DNA of 64,000 bases from contig CM114273.1 in assembly GCA_050084515.1 (NCBI GenBank), positions 12,772,001-12,836,000 on the forward strand, read 5' to 3'. The DNA is from Blasia pusilla (lineage: Eukaryota; Marchantiophyta; Marchantiopsida; Blasiales). Below, piece by piece: positions 12,930 through 23,762 of the stretch. The position numbers were made by a program, and so were the translations under genes. The first letter of the stretch is position 1, and every line of letters begins with the position of its first letter. The notes beneath the pieces were generated by a model. The model was not told where the DNA came from, ran no database searches, and saw only the letters and a list, made by a program, of their open reading frames with translations.

Positions 12930-13412
12930 TGTCACATCTCAGTAGTCGATAGGCCGAGATCTATCGTGGATAGGGCGTAGGAGTCAACAAACTATCTTGA
13001 GTGTAACTTTGTCCCATGGTGTCGGATGAGGTTGAGGATAGGTCCATTGTGTCAGGAACGTCGTTTCTGACAACTTTCATCTTGAGGTCTTTCACAACCG
13101 GGTGACTTGTTGACCAGGTCACCCACCCTTGGTAACATGTGTGTGCAGGTTACCAAGGGGATGGCTATTTTTAGGGGAAGAGCCTTTTGGCTCTTGCCAA
13201 CCCTATATAAGAGAGGAAGATGGCTTTCCTAAGCCATCTTTCTCATGTTGGACCGTTGGAGCACCTCTCTTGTATGTGTGTGAGATAGGACTAGGGTGCT
13301 AGCGTCCAGATTAATTGATAGCACAGGTTGGACGAGGCTCGATATGCCAATGTAGATTGAGGAGTGGAGTTTTAGGCCGGGTATGCCTTTTTTACTACTC
13401 TTTATTTTTACA
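12930..13412 (+). repeat. Terminal repeat A1 (5' LTR-like)
   Basis: This is a 483-base repeat from TGTCACATCTCAG to TTTTTACA, with TG…CA ends. It matches 26192-26661 (A2) in direct orientation and 995-1477 in inverted orientation. Unlike A2 it is not flanked by repeat B on either side. Inside are a TATA box and an inverted repeat around the predicted RNA start. Confidence 0.85.
13203..13210 (+). promoter_or_regulatory. TATA box of the Gypsy repeat
   Basis: CTATATAA lies in a plant core-promoter setting. RNA would be expected to start roughly 25-32 bases downstream, at about 13231-13236, which is where the AAGCCATCTTTCTCATGT arm begins. The same box is conserved in A2 near 26455 and in the inverted copy. 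Confidence 0.65.
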
Positions 13413-13427
13413 TGAGAAAGATGGCTT
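13410..13427 (+). promoter_or_regulatory. Putative self-priming primer-binding site
   Basis: ACATGAGAAAGATGGCTT straddles the end of repeat A1. It is the exact reverse complement of 13231-13248, the predicted start of the element's own RNA. No TGGTATCAGAGC-like tRNA-Met site is seen here, whereas the inserted Copia element has one. In Tf1-like retrotransposons the RNA 5' end folds back to such a site as primer. In the inverted copy the match is at least 14 bases. Confidence 0.55.
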
Positions 13428-13454
13428 AGGGGGCTGGTGGGAATTTCTCGTTTG

Positions 13455-14070
13455 CAGGTAGGCAAGCGAGTTGCCTTGGTCGCGAGCCCCTAGAGACGCG
13501 TGTGTTGCGGGTGTTGGTCATTTTTCTATTTGGAGGGCCATGGGCAAAAGCGATGTCCATTTTTCTCAGATTTTGCTAGTGCGGATTGACGCAGGATAGC
13601 AGCTCAGGTAGTGCGCGGTGTGGTGTCAAGTGTACGCAAGCGGGTGCGTCGGGAAAGAGAAGGAGGCGGTTTAGGTCGTGGAGGAGGACGAAAGTTAGGC
13701 GGCGGAGGCGGCCGGAGGTTTTGTTAGGCAGGGGGACGGCGCAGACGGGCGCCAAGATTTACCCCCCCAAGGTGGTAGGCAAGCGAGTTGCCTTGGTCGG
13801 GAGCCCCTGGAGACGCGGGTGTTGTGGGTGTTGGTCATTTTTCTATTCGGAGGGCCATGGGCGAAAGCGATGTCCATTTTTCTCAGATTTTGCCGGTCGG
13901 ATTTACGCAGGGCAGATGCTGTGTAGTGCGCGCGGTGTGGTGTCAAGTGCACGCAAGCGGGTGCGTCGGGAAAGAGAAGGAGGCGGTTTAGGTCGTGGAG
14001 GCGGACGAAAGTTAGGCGGCGGAAGCGGCCGGAGGTTTTGTTAGGGCAGGGACGGGCGCAGACGGCGCCC
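13455..14070 (+). repeat. Tandem duplication of about 310 bases in the leader
   Basis: The block starting GTAGGCAAGCGAGTTGCCTT near 13456 recurs near 13773 in the same orientation, with few differences through the end of each unit (GGCGGCCGGAGGTTTTGTTA and its counterpart). The inverted copy at 1-995 has only one unit. GC content is well above the flanks, and a run of about 14 C follows at 14099. No convincing coding frame is present. Confidence 0.8.
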
Positions 14071-14963
14071 GCATTTACTCCCCTCCCCCGCATTTATTCC
14101 CCCCCCCCCCCCGAGGTGGGAGGCGTGCATAGGGCCGCACGCGCCCCCCCTCTCCCCCCCCCGGCCGCATTTAGGGCCTCCCGGGCCACTATGGCCCATA
14201 GGGACATGGGCCAAGCCTTGGCCCTTGGTTTTTTTTCCCTTACGTAGTTGTGAGCGCCGTGGTTGGCGCCTCCTTGGTGTGGTGGAGTGTGGACGTTGCA
14301 TTTGGACGGGGTTGAGTTGAGGGTACGTGCCACGTCAGGGGGTGGGCGGACAAATTTTTCAGAACATAATATTTTTCGAGCTTGGCTGGGATTTGCGAGG
14401 GTTGTGGTGGAGAGTGTCTCGACGGGGTGGTAGTGCTGGAGTGTCAGTGCGCATGATGCCGACGGGTTGTCCGCATCTATTGACGAGAGGTTCGACGCGC
14501 TGTGCCACATGGAGGAGTGAGAGTTGATGGTATAGTAGGTTGGAGGGCGTGATCAAGTTACCCATTCGAGTCCCTTTTCCAGCACTTGTCCTGTGTGATT
14601 GAGAGTGTTGGGTATCGGGTAGTAGCTGGTGCTAGGTGGGTGTAGTGATGGTGATGAGTGTAGATTCTTTTCATGTGTAGCATGTTGGTGGATATACAAC
14701 GGTTGCCGCGTAGGGGTCGCATGTATGACCCGAGAGTGTCGCTAGGTTAGGTGAGTCAGTTGGGAGGCTCATGTTGAGCTCGAGTGTTGAGTGTGCGTGA
14801 GGCCGGGTGTGTCATCACGGGATTGACGTTAGCATAGGTAAGCTAGTGAGGAGTGTGGGAGACTCTCGGTGAGTCTGAGTGCTTGAGCGGATGAGAAAGG
14901 GTTGTCATCACGGCGTTCTTCCAGGGTTCGGAAGAACGGGGTAGTGCGAGCAGTAGTAGTGGT
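14071..14963 (+). other. Untranslated leader of the Gypsy element
   Basis: This joins the duplicated leader to gag. It matches the inverted fragments at 1-560 and 36.7-38.0 kb. Open frames here are GC-rich artefacts. Confidence 0.6.
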
Positions 14964-16635
14964 GTGACACGGAGTGGAGTGAGATGCCGAGGGGTTACCA
15001 GTGAGGAGCTACCTCGACATCCATCCGTGGCTGGATTGTCATTACTAGACATCGGGTTTGGTGACGAGATCGGAGACGAAGGCAATATCACTTCGCAGGA
15101 GATGGACGACATGGGCCATCGGGGCATGCGTCATTTCTCGGGTGCAGTGGGCACCATCAACTTAGATGATTTTATCCAGGAGTTCGACACGTGGTGCCAC
15201 TTCCAGGAGATATGGACCTCGACACGATTCCCCTTGCATGGCATGGAAGGGGTTGTTCCAACACATGGAGGGTCCTCCGATGGATGACTACATGGATTTT
15301 GATCACTATATTTAGTAGACATCAATGCCTGGAGGATGTATTGGGCTCCAGGATATGTGTCCACTAGTGGTCGCGAGGCATATGATGGGATCGTGAGAGG
15401 AGAGAGACCCACACCATCAGCCCGGAGACCAGATAGAGAGGAGGGAAGTGAGACAGGCGATATGGCAGAGACCTCTGGTGGAAGAGGACCACCCAACTTC
15501 AGTCCCACAGTGGAGTTCTTCCGATAGTTGGGGAAGAGCTACCAAGGCGTACCCACGGACAAGCAAAAGAGTCTACAGGATTTTCAGCGAAGATCGGGTG
15601 AGAGTCTGAGAGAGGCATTCACGCGCATAAGGAGGCTGCTCATTGCTACGTATGGAGTGACTGAGGCGCAGTCAGTCCAACATTGGCACGGGGTTCTGGA
15701 CCTAGAACTACAGAGGAGAGTCCGAGATGTGGTGCTGATTCACACAATGAAGCCCACATTAAAGGTGGTCTTTGAGTTGTCTGAGCGTATTGAGCTCAAC
15801 ATGAGTGAGGAGCAGGTAGTGACCGCTGGATTTTCTCAAGAGTCGACGGGTCCACGAGCGACGGTGACCCCACAGGTGCCAGAGCGAGCACCAGTACCAC
15901 GGGAGAGGGCTAGTATGCCCAGAGCAGGGCGGGTACCGTGAGCCTATGAGGCCATGACCCGTACCTTCATATGTTGCCCAACAGGGATCGATGTTGTCTT
16001 GTTGGACGTGTGGAGGGGCCCATAGGCAGAGAGACTACACATAGCATGGGAGAGGACCACGAGTGCCTCCAATTGCTCAAGAGCCCCAGAGGATGGCCCC
16101 ACCAGTGTACGAGTGTGACTATTGTCATAAATATGGTCACACTAGGGATAGATGTTATGACCTTCATCGAGAGGCACGTCTAGAGGTAGGCTGAGGGCCT
16201 GGGGGCGGTCGTCCTCGAGGAGGTTGGGGAGTCCTTCCTGGACGTGGTGGTAGAGGATCACCATCAGCCCGAGGAGATAGAGCGGGAGCACAAGAGCTCG
16301 TACTTCTCTCACGCATCGATCAGTTGGAGCAGAGGATTGCTGCCATGACGATGATGCAGCTCAGGAAAGGCACGGAGCTGCGAGCAGCTAGTGTGGCTCC
16401 AACTTCTACCTCTTACCCTGACCCGAGTGAGGATCTTGACAATATGGGGTTTATGTGTAGTGCAACTCAGGTTGAGGCGGCTGCAATGGTGACTCGGGGT
16501 GCTACGAGAGATATCGAGCCATTGAGAGGTGGAGTTGAGATTGACCCACGAGAGGGGATCGATGGACACCAGGCCAGGGTTCCACAGTCATTCACATTGT
16601 CGGAGGCACTACACACCATCGATGGTGCCTCGTAT
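14964..16635 (+). pseudogene. Gypsy gag (capsid and nucleocapsid), interrupted
   Basis: Gag packages the RNA of the element. The best conserved part is at 15528-15830, with the helical retrotransposon-gag pattern (SLQDFQRRSGESLREAFTRI, then LLIATYG, later ELSERIELNMS). A CCHC zinc knuckle is at 16114-16155, reading CDYCHKYGHTRDRC, followed by a basic Gly-Arg-rich stretch. The frame is broken, for example by a TAG at 15525-15527 and by shifts around 15940-16320. The region ends abruptly at 16635 where the Copia repeat begins. The same gag region is seen in minus orientation at 36.7-36.9 kb. Confidence 0.7.
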
Positions 16636-16948
16636 TGAAGATTGAGTTACAGTCAAGCTCATGAGATACCTGAATTGCTACATTTGGTACTTATATGAAG
16701 TAGGGAAGCTTAATCTTGGTTAGTCAGTTAAACACGATTATCTTAACTAGGGTTAGTTAATCACAGTTAGTTTAACTCGAGACTATGGTTAAGGATAGGG
16801 TTAGGGTTGCTTGTACATACCCTATATAATTAAGAAGAGGACTAGCTTCCACTCATTCTCTCATTGCAAATTTCATTCTCCATGGTGGTGTGTGTGTGTG
16901 TGTGAGAACCGTTTTCCACCAATTATGCTTGTTTAGCAGTTTTCCACA
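16636..16948 (+). repeat. Copia left LTR
   Basis: It runs from TGAAGATTGAG to TTTCCACA with TG…CA ends. CTATATAATT near 16823 is a likely TATA box, and a GT microsatellite lies near 16889-16904. No right LTR is found in the window. Confidence 0.7.
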
Positions 16949-16960
16949 TAGTATTAGACC
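16949..16960 (+). promoter_or_regulatory. Copia primer-binding site
   Basis: TAGTATTAGACC directly after the LTR agrees at 9 of 12 positions with the plant initiator-tRNA-Met site TGGTATCAGAGC. It marks tRNA priming for this element, in contrast to the Gypsy host element. Confidence 0.6.
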
Positions 16961-17440
16961 GAGAGGAGAACATCACTTGAAATTCTTAGTGTTTGAAGAG
17001 AGAAGAGAGACAAGAGAAGGCACAATTTGAATTTGGGAGAAGGAAATTTTATTCAGAGCTCAGTGGGTGCAGATTTCAGGTGGAGCTTTGACGGTGATAA
17101 AACTTTGGAAGCATTTTTTAGGGCTTTCCTGGTCAATTCAGTCGGCTCTCAATCTTTTGGTCAATTCAGCCGTCTGGATCCGCTTCAGATGTCTTGTAGA
17201 GCCGTTGAGAGCTTTCCCAAAATTGCTCAATTTTGACACTCTGAGCTCATGGAGTAGCAATTTCATTATAGGAAAGTGCAATTAGTAAAGAAAAGTTATA
17301 CAATTTGGTGTCTACAGGCCAATTTTGACTAGTTCTTTCATACAGTTGATCAATTTTGGCAAATTTCAGGTCGATATCTTTGTAGGAGTGGTCTATGCTT
17401 TAATTGGAGTAGTAGAAAGCCTGAAATCATGTTTTTGTGA

Positions 17441-20400
17441 GTGAAATCGTTTATCATAGAGTATTCCACAACAACAATCACAGGCGAGAAGCTAGACAAG
17501 CAGAATTATAATGTCTGGAAGTTTTGCATGAAAAAATTTCTTATGGGTCAAGAACTATGGGAGCTTGTCATAGGTAATGAGGCCAAGCCAGAAGGTGACT
17601 CAACAGACTTGAATGTTCGCGCTTGGAACAAACGCGCAAGATAAGTAATCCACTACATTTCAATAATGATCACTTCGCCAATGATAGATCACATCCAAGA
17701 TGTTGATATTCTGAAGGAGGCCTGGGATGCATTGGAAAAGCTATTCCAGACATCTACAAAGGCCAGAAAGCTTCAATTGAAACAACAATTGAACATAGTG
17801 AGGAAAGGATCGCAAAGCATCAAAGATTATATTTTGAGTATCAGACATATTGTTGATCAGTTGAATAGCATTGGAGTGACAGTAGAAGATGATAATCTAA
17901 TTTTATTAACTCTTCAAGGCCTTCCAAAGGATTACAAGTCCTTTGAGACCTCTATCTCTATGAGAGAGAAGTATCCAACCTTTCAAGAGTTAGTTCCTAT
18001 GTTGATTAGTGAAGAGATGCGCCTAGTAGGCAGCGATAGCTCGTCTAGTCTGCAAGAGAGTGCGCTATTTGCACGTTATGGATCAAACAGAGGCAAGGGT
18101 CGTGGCAGAAACTTCCGTGGTCGTGTGGATATCAAGCATATGGAGGGAGAGACACTCAATATGACGTCACTTAATCAACTACGAACCAATACCAAACACA
18201 GTCACAAGGTGATAATGGTGGAAACCGTTGGGGTCGAGGTCAGTATCAGAGGGTCCTTGGATCTTGCAATTACTGTGGGATAAAGGGTCATTATGCAAAG
18301 TTTTGCTTCAAGAAGAAGGCAGATATGAGAACAAGAGCCTCCTAGCAACAAAACTATGTGGAGCAACAACACCAAGAGAAGTACCAAGAACAACAATATT
18401 CACAAACGGAGCATCTTTTGGTCATGACTCATCATATGGGAGCAATGGTCAAGAAAGAGTGAGAGCAGATTGGTACATTGACTCCGGTGCATCAAATCAC
18501 ATGACCTTACAAGCGAAATGGTTCAATGGTTTGGAGCCGGTGAAAGATCCTGCAATTATGCTCACAGGAGATGACACTCAACATCATATCACGCATACCG
18601 GTAAAGTTCCAATAACATCAGATGGGCTTTGTGCTCTTAGAAATATTCTCTATGTTCCTACCATTGCAAGAAATCTGATCTCTGTAAGACAGATAATCGA
18701 ACAGGGTTATCAAGTGAAGTTTAACGCAGATGGTTGTTTCATTGAAACAATGGATGACCAGACTACGATAGCCAAAGGAACTAGATCTGGCAGAATATTC
18801 AAATTAGATATTTCTATGCCACAGATTCAAACAACAATGTAAGGTCAAACCGGCCAACAAGTCACAGATCTAAATATGTGGCATAAAAGAATTGGACATA
18901 TGAATCTTCAAAGATTACAGAGTCTTTCATCATCTAATATAGTTATAGGACTCCCTAAATTAGCGAGTCCTACTACGTTAGAGGTATGTCCTACTTGCTA
19001 ATTTGGAAAACAAGCTAGATTTCCTTTTCCAAAGCAAGGTAGAAGAGCATCCAAGATATTGGAGTTGATCCACAGTGATGTGTGGAAAACATCACAACAT
19101 AGCCTTAGTGGTTGCGAGTTCTTTGTTTCTTTTATTGATGACTTCTCTAGGTATATATCCAACGTATTGAGGATATATATCACAACACATTTTGAAATTG
19201 CGTTGTGATGGAGGAGGAGAGTATCTTTCAACAAAGTTTGATGATTATTTACGTCAGAATAGCATCCAATGTCAAGTGACTTGCCATTACATTCCACAAC
19301 AAAATGGAGTGGTTAAGAGGAAGAATTGACATATTTCTAAAGCGGCACGAGCTATGCTAAATGAGAAGAACATGCCTAAGGTGTATTGGGCAGAAGCTGT
19401 AGCATGTGCAGTCTTTTTAATCAATCGAACTCTAACAACATGAGTTCATGATAAAACTCCATCCAAAGTCTTCACATGAAGTAAACCTGATTTTTCCTTC
19501 TTGAAAGTATTTGGATGTATTTGTTATGCTCATGTTCCTTTTGAGAGAGGTCAGAAATTAGACCCCAAGTCTGAAAGATGTATCTTCATTGGCTATGCTG
19601 ATGGAACTAAGGGGTATAAGTGCTATATTCCATCCTTTAGGTAGCTTATTATTAGTCGATATGTTGTCTTTGATGAGCTAAAGTCATGGTATGCTCCATC
19701 TGAGCCTATTCCACCTCTAAACTTGTCTGTTGAGGGGGAGAATATGACTATAAACCAACAGACATTGTCTTCAACTTCCCCAAGTACTAGTGCAAGATTA
19801 GGAGAGGTCTTAGATTCATCAGTTAAATCTGTGAGTCCATGGACGGGAAGAGTACATATTCAGTCTGTTGACACTAGTCAGAGCTTGAGTCCGGTGTCAG
19901 AGGCATCTACCTCTGAACAACTACTTCGTAGATTAAGTAGAGTTACACATCCAGTTCATAGATTCATAAATGAAGGTTTCCTTGCGACACATCATGCATA
20001 TATTATGACTACCCTTCAAGAGCAGGAGCCGAGTTATTTTGAAGAAGTTGCAAGTAAAGCCGAATGGATTGAAGATATGAAGGAAGACCTTGCTGCATTA
20101 AGATATCAACAAACATGGAAGCTGGTTGATATACCTTCCGGTAAGGAAGGTATTGGTTGCAAATGGGTTTACAAAATCAAGCGCAATCAAGATGGTACAA
20201 TTAACAGACACAAAGCAAAATTGGTGGCTAAGGGCTATGCACAACAATACGGTATCGATTATGAGGAAAAATTTAGCCATGTTGCAAAGATGGCAACTAC
20301 GAGAACAGTGGTTGCAGTAAGTAAGAAATAGAGATTACATCATATGGACGTCAAGAATGCCTTCTTGAATGGAGATCTATACGAGGAGGTATATATGACT

Positions 20401-20504
20401 CAACCACCTGGATACGAGCATCCCAAGTTTCCATAGTGAGCCAGTTTATGCAAGCACCTCAAAAACCTCACCTTGATACTATGAGGAGGATTATGCAGTA
20501 TGTG
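17441..20504 (+). pseudogene. Copia polyprotein (gag, protease, integrase, partial RT)
   Basis: A UBN2-type gag begins near 17441 (LDKQNYNVWKFCMKKFL) and continues at 17666-18130. It ends with a CCHC knuckle, CNYCGIKGHYAKFC, at about 18268-18309. The protease motif is at about 18472 (WYIDSGASNHMT). The integrase zinc region starts near 18880 (MWHKRIGHMNLQRLQ), and the core has a deletion near 19155. RT starts near 20060 (EWIEDMKEDLAALRYQQTWK) and reaches [20 protein letters not shown] before an internal deletion. Stops and shifts occur at 17644, 18283, 19001, 19327 and 20331, so it is inactive. Confidence 0.85.
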
Positions 20505-20515
20505 AAATTCTCTAG

Positions 20516-21260
20516 GTCACGAGGAGTTGGAGTGATAACTCCTATGCCGACTCGAGTGGAGTCAATGTCGACCAAAGTATTGGAGGTGGCCACCAGAGTG
20601 AGTCAGACTCCACTATTTTTTCCCATAGAGTTGGCGACGTTGGGAGTTGGATCAACTGAGGTTTTCCAACTGGCCACCACGTTGTGTGAGTGTGGAGAGG
20701 TGACTGCTTCTTGTTCAGAGGTGGTGGACCTGCGCGTAGAGCCGGTGCTTGGGACGTTCCCCACAGAGTCATGGCATACGACGGCGGCGAAGTTGGTAGA
20801 TATGCCAGCTCGGCCGGCCATAGAGCGAGCGGTGGTGACACATGGAGTAGTGTTACTAGATAACCGAGCTGGAGTATTTTGCTTGGTTAGTCCGATGGGG
20901 ACAATATGCCACCCACAGCGCGTCCTACTTGATTCAAGAGCGCAATCCTTGATGTTAGGGAAGGCAGCGTGTTTATTGTTGGGGTTACGGAAGGCCGACA
21001 TTGAGCCTTGTCCCTTCTTGATAGAGACCTCCATTGGGGGCATGTCACCCACGCAGTATATGACTCGACAAGAGATAATTGTCAGAGTCCAACTAGAGCA
21101 TGCGACGAATAATGCTATGGTGCGCACACGTGCGATTACGAGACCAGTTGAGTCGTACAATGTGTTGGTGGGAAGTACAATGTTATATCACTTAGGTATC
21201 ATCCTTGACTTATGGGAGGAGATCGTTGCTTATCGGCCAGGGTGGCGGTCAGGTGACAGG
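20516..21260 (+). pseudogene. Gypsy aspartic protease region
   Basis: After the Copia remnant the frame carries the Gypsy polyprotein on. A retropepsin-like segment spans about 20840-21230. The active-site block reads VLLDSRAQSLMLGKA, where DSG would be expected, so Gly is replaced by Arg. Later blocks are ETSIGG, the VRVQLEHATNNAMVRTRAI strand region and YNVLVGSTMLYHLGIILDLW. The protease would cut the polyprotein; with the changed active site it is probably dead. The same blocks are recognisable in the relic at 2.6-3.1 kb. Confidence 0.6.
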
Positions 21261-21599
21261 CGGATGAGTCAGTTACCCGTGCAGTTTGCGGGACGAGGTG
21301 GTCAATTACGAGGAGGGTCTGTGACCACGTTGGCAACTTTCACAGGTAGTGTTAGTTGGCCAGGAGAGTTGTTGGAGGGGAACGCACAAGCGGAGGATGT
21401 CCCACTAGCGGATAGTCCCACGGAGAGACAGGCCATGGGGGGTGTCTCTTCCCATGTTGGCGAGACCTCTTCACCATTGTGGGGTACGACTCGAGAGCTA
21501 CAGAGGAGTGCCGATGACCTCGTGAGGCAGGCGTGGAGTCATGCCTTTATCCCGGAACAGCAAGAGTCAGGTGGCAATCGGGCTCCTGGAGTGGAGACG

Positions 21600-22646
21600 T
21601 TGACCCCATTGGATACCACATCCGTTGTGTGGAAGTGTCTAGAGGAGGGTGTTAGGGTGTTAGATCTCTTCAGAAGGATTAGCACCGAATTAGCTGCAGT
21701 ATTGCAGGCAGGCATACGTGTGCATCAGTACCTTTATGTGGAGAGAGATGAGACCGCACGGCGAGTATCATTACGTCACGTGGCGAGATTGGTCCAACGG
21801 TATTATAAGTTGTTACCGATATCTGCAGTACGGAGATATAAGCATACACTACCCGCCGACATCTCTTTGGTGGGGACGCACGATCTGGATAGAGTTGGCA
21901 CCATTAATTTGGTGATTGCTCGATGGTCATATCAGAGTCATTCATCAACTGGCCGAGGATTCGGATTGCAAGATCCGAGATCAGGGATATTTTGGGAGAT
22001 GCTGCGAGTAGTACGACACTTGCAAGAGAGTCAAAGATGTTCTCCAGTGTACATTTTGGAGAACGTGCTATTGTTGGGAGACACTCGTGCACGTGTGATA
22101 ACGAGTGTACATCAGGTGAGGTCCTAGTTGGGACCTGCTATGTTGCTAGATGCAGTGAGGGTTACATCACATGCCCATCCTCCATGATTATGGTGGACGA
22201 ACCTGGTACCATCAGAGGTACTGAGTTGAGCATACGATGGAGTCCAAAGAGCACCACATCTCACAATGGATGCTATTTTGGGCTCAGGGCGTCGATCTCA
22301 GGTGGTGACGCGGGATGATAGACCACCGTTGGCGATGGCCAATAGAGTGGGGGAGTTGAGGGCACCCTTAACTACGCTGGTGAGCTTCCCAACATCCCAT
22401 GCCTTTTGTCAGGGAGGGCCATGCATGATTTGGGATGAGGTGACCCAAGCATTAGAGGAGCCTACAGCCGATGAGCGCGCTACGGCATTCGCTACGGGTA
22501 CTACAACGGTGCCAGGGATGGCTGAGGCATCTTGGAGACAGGTGTTGGGGCAGGCAATGGACCTCAACTGTCTCACATGGATAGTCAGCCTAGGTATGGC
22601 TGAGCAGAGACGGATGCAAGTGTCATCCATGTCGTCACGTCCATGA
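21600..22646 (+). pseudogene. DNMT3/DRM-like cytosine-5 DNA methyltransferase domain inside the Gypsy polyprotein
   Basis: A C5-methyltransferase fold can be read in one frame. Motif I is VLDLFRRISTELAAV (Asp at 21663). Motif IV is at about 21924-21943, reading WSYQSHSS where WPCQGHS is expected, so the catalytic Pro-Cys is Ser-Tyr. RSGIFWEML follows near 21980, and motif VI is ILENV (22053-22067). After a TAG at 22125 the same frame gives LGPAMLLDAVRVTSHAHPP. After a TGA at 22185 it gives LWWTNLVPSEVL, the DNMT3-type late motifs. A further TGA is at 22227, and the frame then ends with APLTTLVSFP and LGQAMDLNCLTW. In a live copy it would methylate cytosines in DNA using S-adenosylmethionine. 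It lies between protease and RT in the polyprotein frame. Loss of catalytic Cys plus three stops make this copy inactive. Confidence 0.85.
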
Positions 22647-22895
22647 GTTGGACCATTGCCTACAAGGTCTGTACAAGCATTGGCTGGGGGCAGGACGAGG
22701 AGAGATAGGCACTTATGGACTTCCTAAGACGTCGTTCGAGCAGAGAGTGCGAAGGCGGCCAGAGTAGCACATGTTCATTTTTTGGATGTGGAGCATGGTG
22801 TAGGAGATCAGAGTGGAGTGGCTGTTGCGGAGGTGGCTAGGGTTGCTACATAGCAACCAAAGCCGGAGGTTGCGTCCTCTCCGAGTGAGGTCACG

Positions 22896-23762
22896 ATGGA
22901 GACTAAGGAGCCTGCGATAGGTCTCAAGTTGATAGGAAGAGAGCAACGGCGAGTTCATAGGTTTTTGAGAGGGCATGTGAGTTTTTGTGCCTTCAATATG
23001 AGAGACTTGGGTACGCTGAAGGGTCGCAGGATACGGATTGAGTTGGCTAGTGATACGCCGATCTTTCGTCGACCCTACAGGTATTTTGATATGGAGCGAG
23101 CCTTGATTCAAAGCAAGAGTCAGGACTTGTTGGAGGCAGGACTTGTGGAGTTATCACATGGGGAGTGTGCATCTACCACAGTCATGCCGGCGAAGAAGGA
23201 TATGTATGGCAATTGGACGGATAGGCGGATGTGTGGAGATTACCGTCCTATCAACCGATAGACAAGGTCAGATCGGTAAGCCATGCCTAATCGTGAGGAG
23301 ATCTTTGATGCGGTAGGGCATGCAAAGATCTTCAGTACTTTAGATCTTCGTGCTGGCTATCATCAGCTTCCTATCAGGTTGGAGGACAAGGAGAAGACAA
23401 CTTTCTGGGGGATAGATCGATTTGGGAGAGATTTCTTGTATCAGTGGCGGTTCTTACCATTTGGGTTGAAGAACGCGCCTGAGGAGTTTGAGAGAGTGAT
23501 GGATAGGATTTTGGCTCTCTTGGATTTCGTATGATGTTATATAGATGATGTTCTTATCTTCAGTTCCACGGTTGAGGAGCATGAGCGACACCTGGAGGAG
23601 GTGTTTCGGCGATTGCAGTTACATGGACTGAAGTTACATCTAGGAAAGTGTAGATTCTTTCAGGAGTAGATTGAGTACTTGGGACATACCATATATCCGA
23701 GTGGGTTAGGCGTTCAACAGAAAAAGGTGGAGGCTATTGCATAGATTCCACGTCCTACAGAT
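22896..23762 (+). pseudogene. Gypsy reverse transcriptase
   Basis: It continues the polyprotein frame. Markers are RIELASDTPIFRRPYR, MCGDYRPINR, the STLDLRAGYHQLPIR catalytic block near 23336, FLPFGLKNAPEEFERVMD, and YIDDVLIFSS with the catalytic Asp pair at about 23538-23567. GHTIYPSGLGVQQKKVEAI follows. Stops at about 23260, 23532 (TGA just before CYIDDV) and in the stretches near 23668 and 23741 break it. Most can be explained by a C-to-T or G-to-A change in Arg, Gln or Trp codons. Confidence 0.85.

Larger units (their letters stand above)
16636..20515 (+). mobile_element. Ty1/Copia retrotransposon nested in the Gypsy element, 3' part lost
   Basis: A 313-base left LTR is followed by a tRNA-Met-type primer site and a polyprotein in Copia order: gag, protease, integrase, RT. 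The RT breaks off after [11 protein letters not shown] and jumps to a late RT fragment (FMQAPQKPHLDTMRRIMQYV, 20445-20504). The element then stops without RNase H or right LTR, and Gypsy sequence resumes at roughly 20515. I could not find a target duplication, as expected if the right end was deleted. Confidence 0.85.

Noticed and set aside
13586-14510. Several overlapping Arg-, Gly- and Pro-rich open frames
   Set aside because: They lie in the GC-rich duplicated leader of the element and are open only because of base composition.
20436-22127. A single 563-codon host gene
   Set aside because: It starts in Copia RT, passes into Gypsy protease and then the methyltransferase, so it is a chimera of two transposons.
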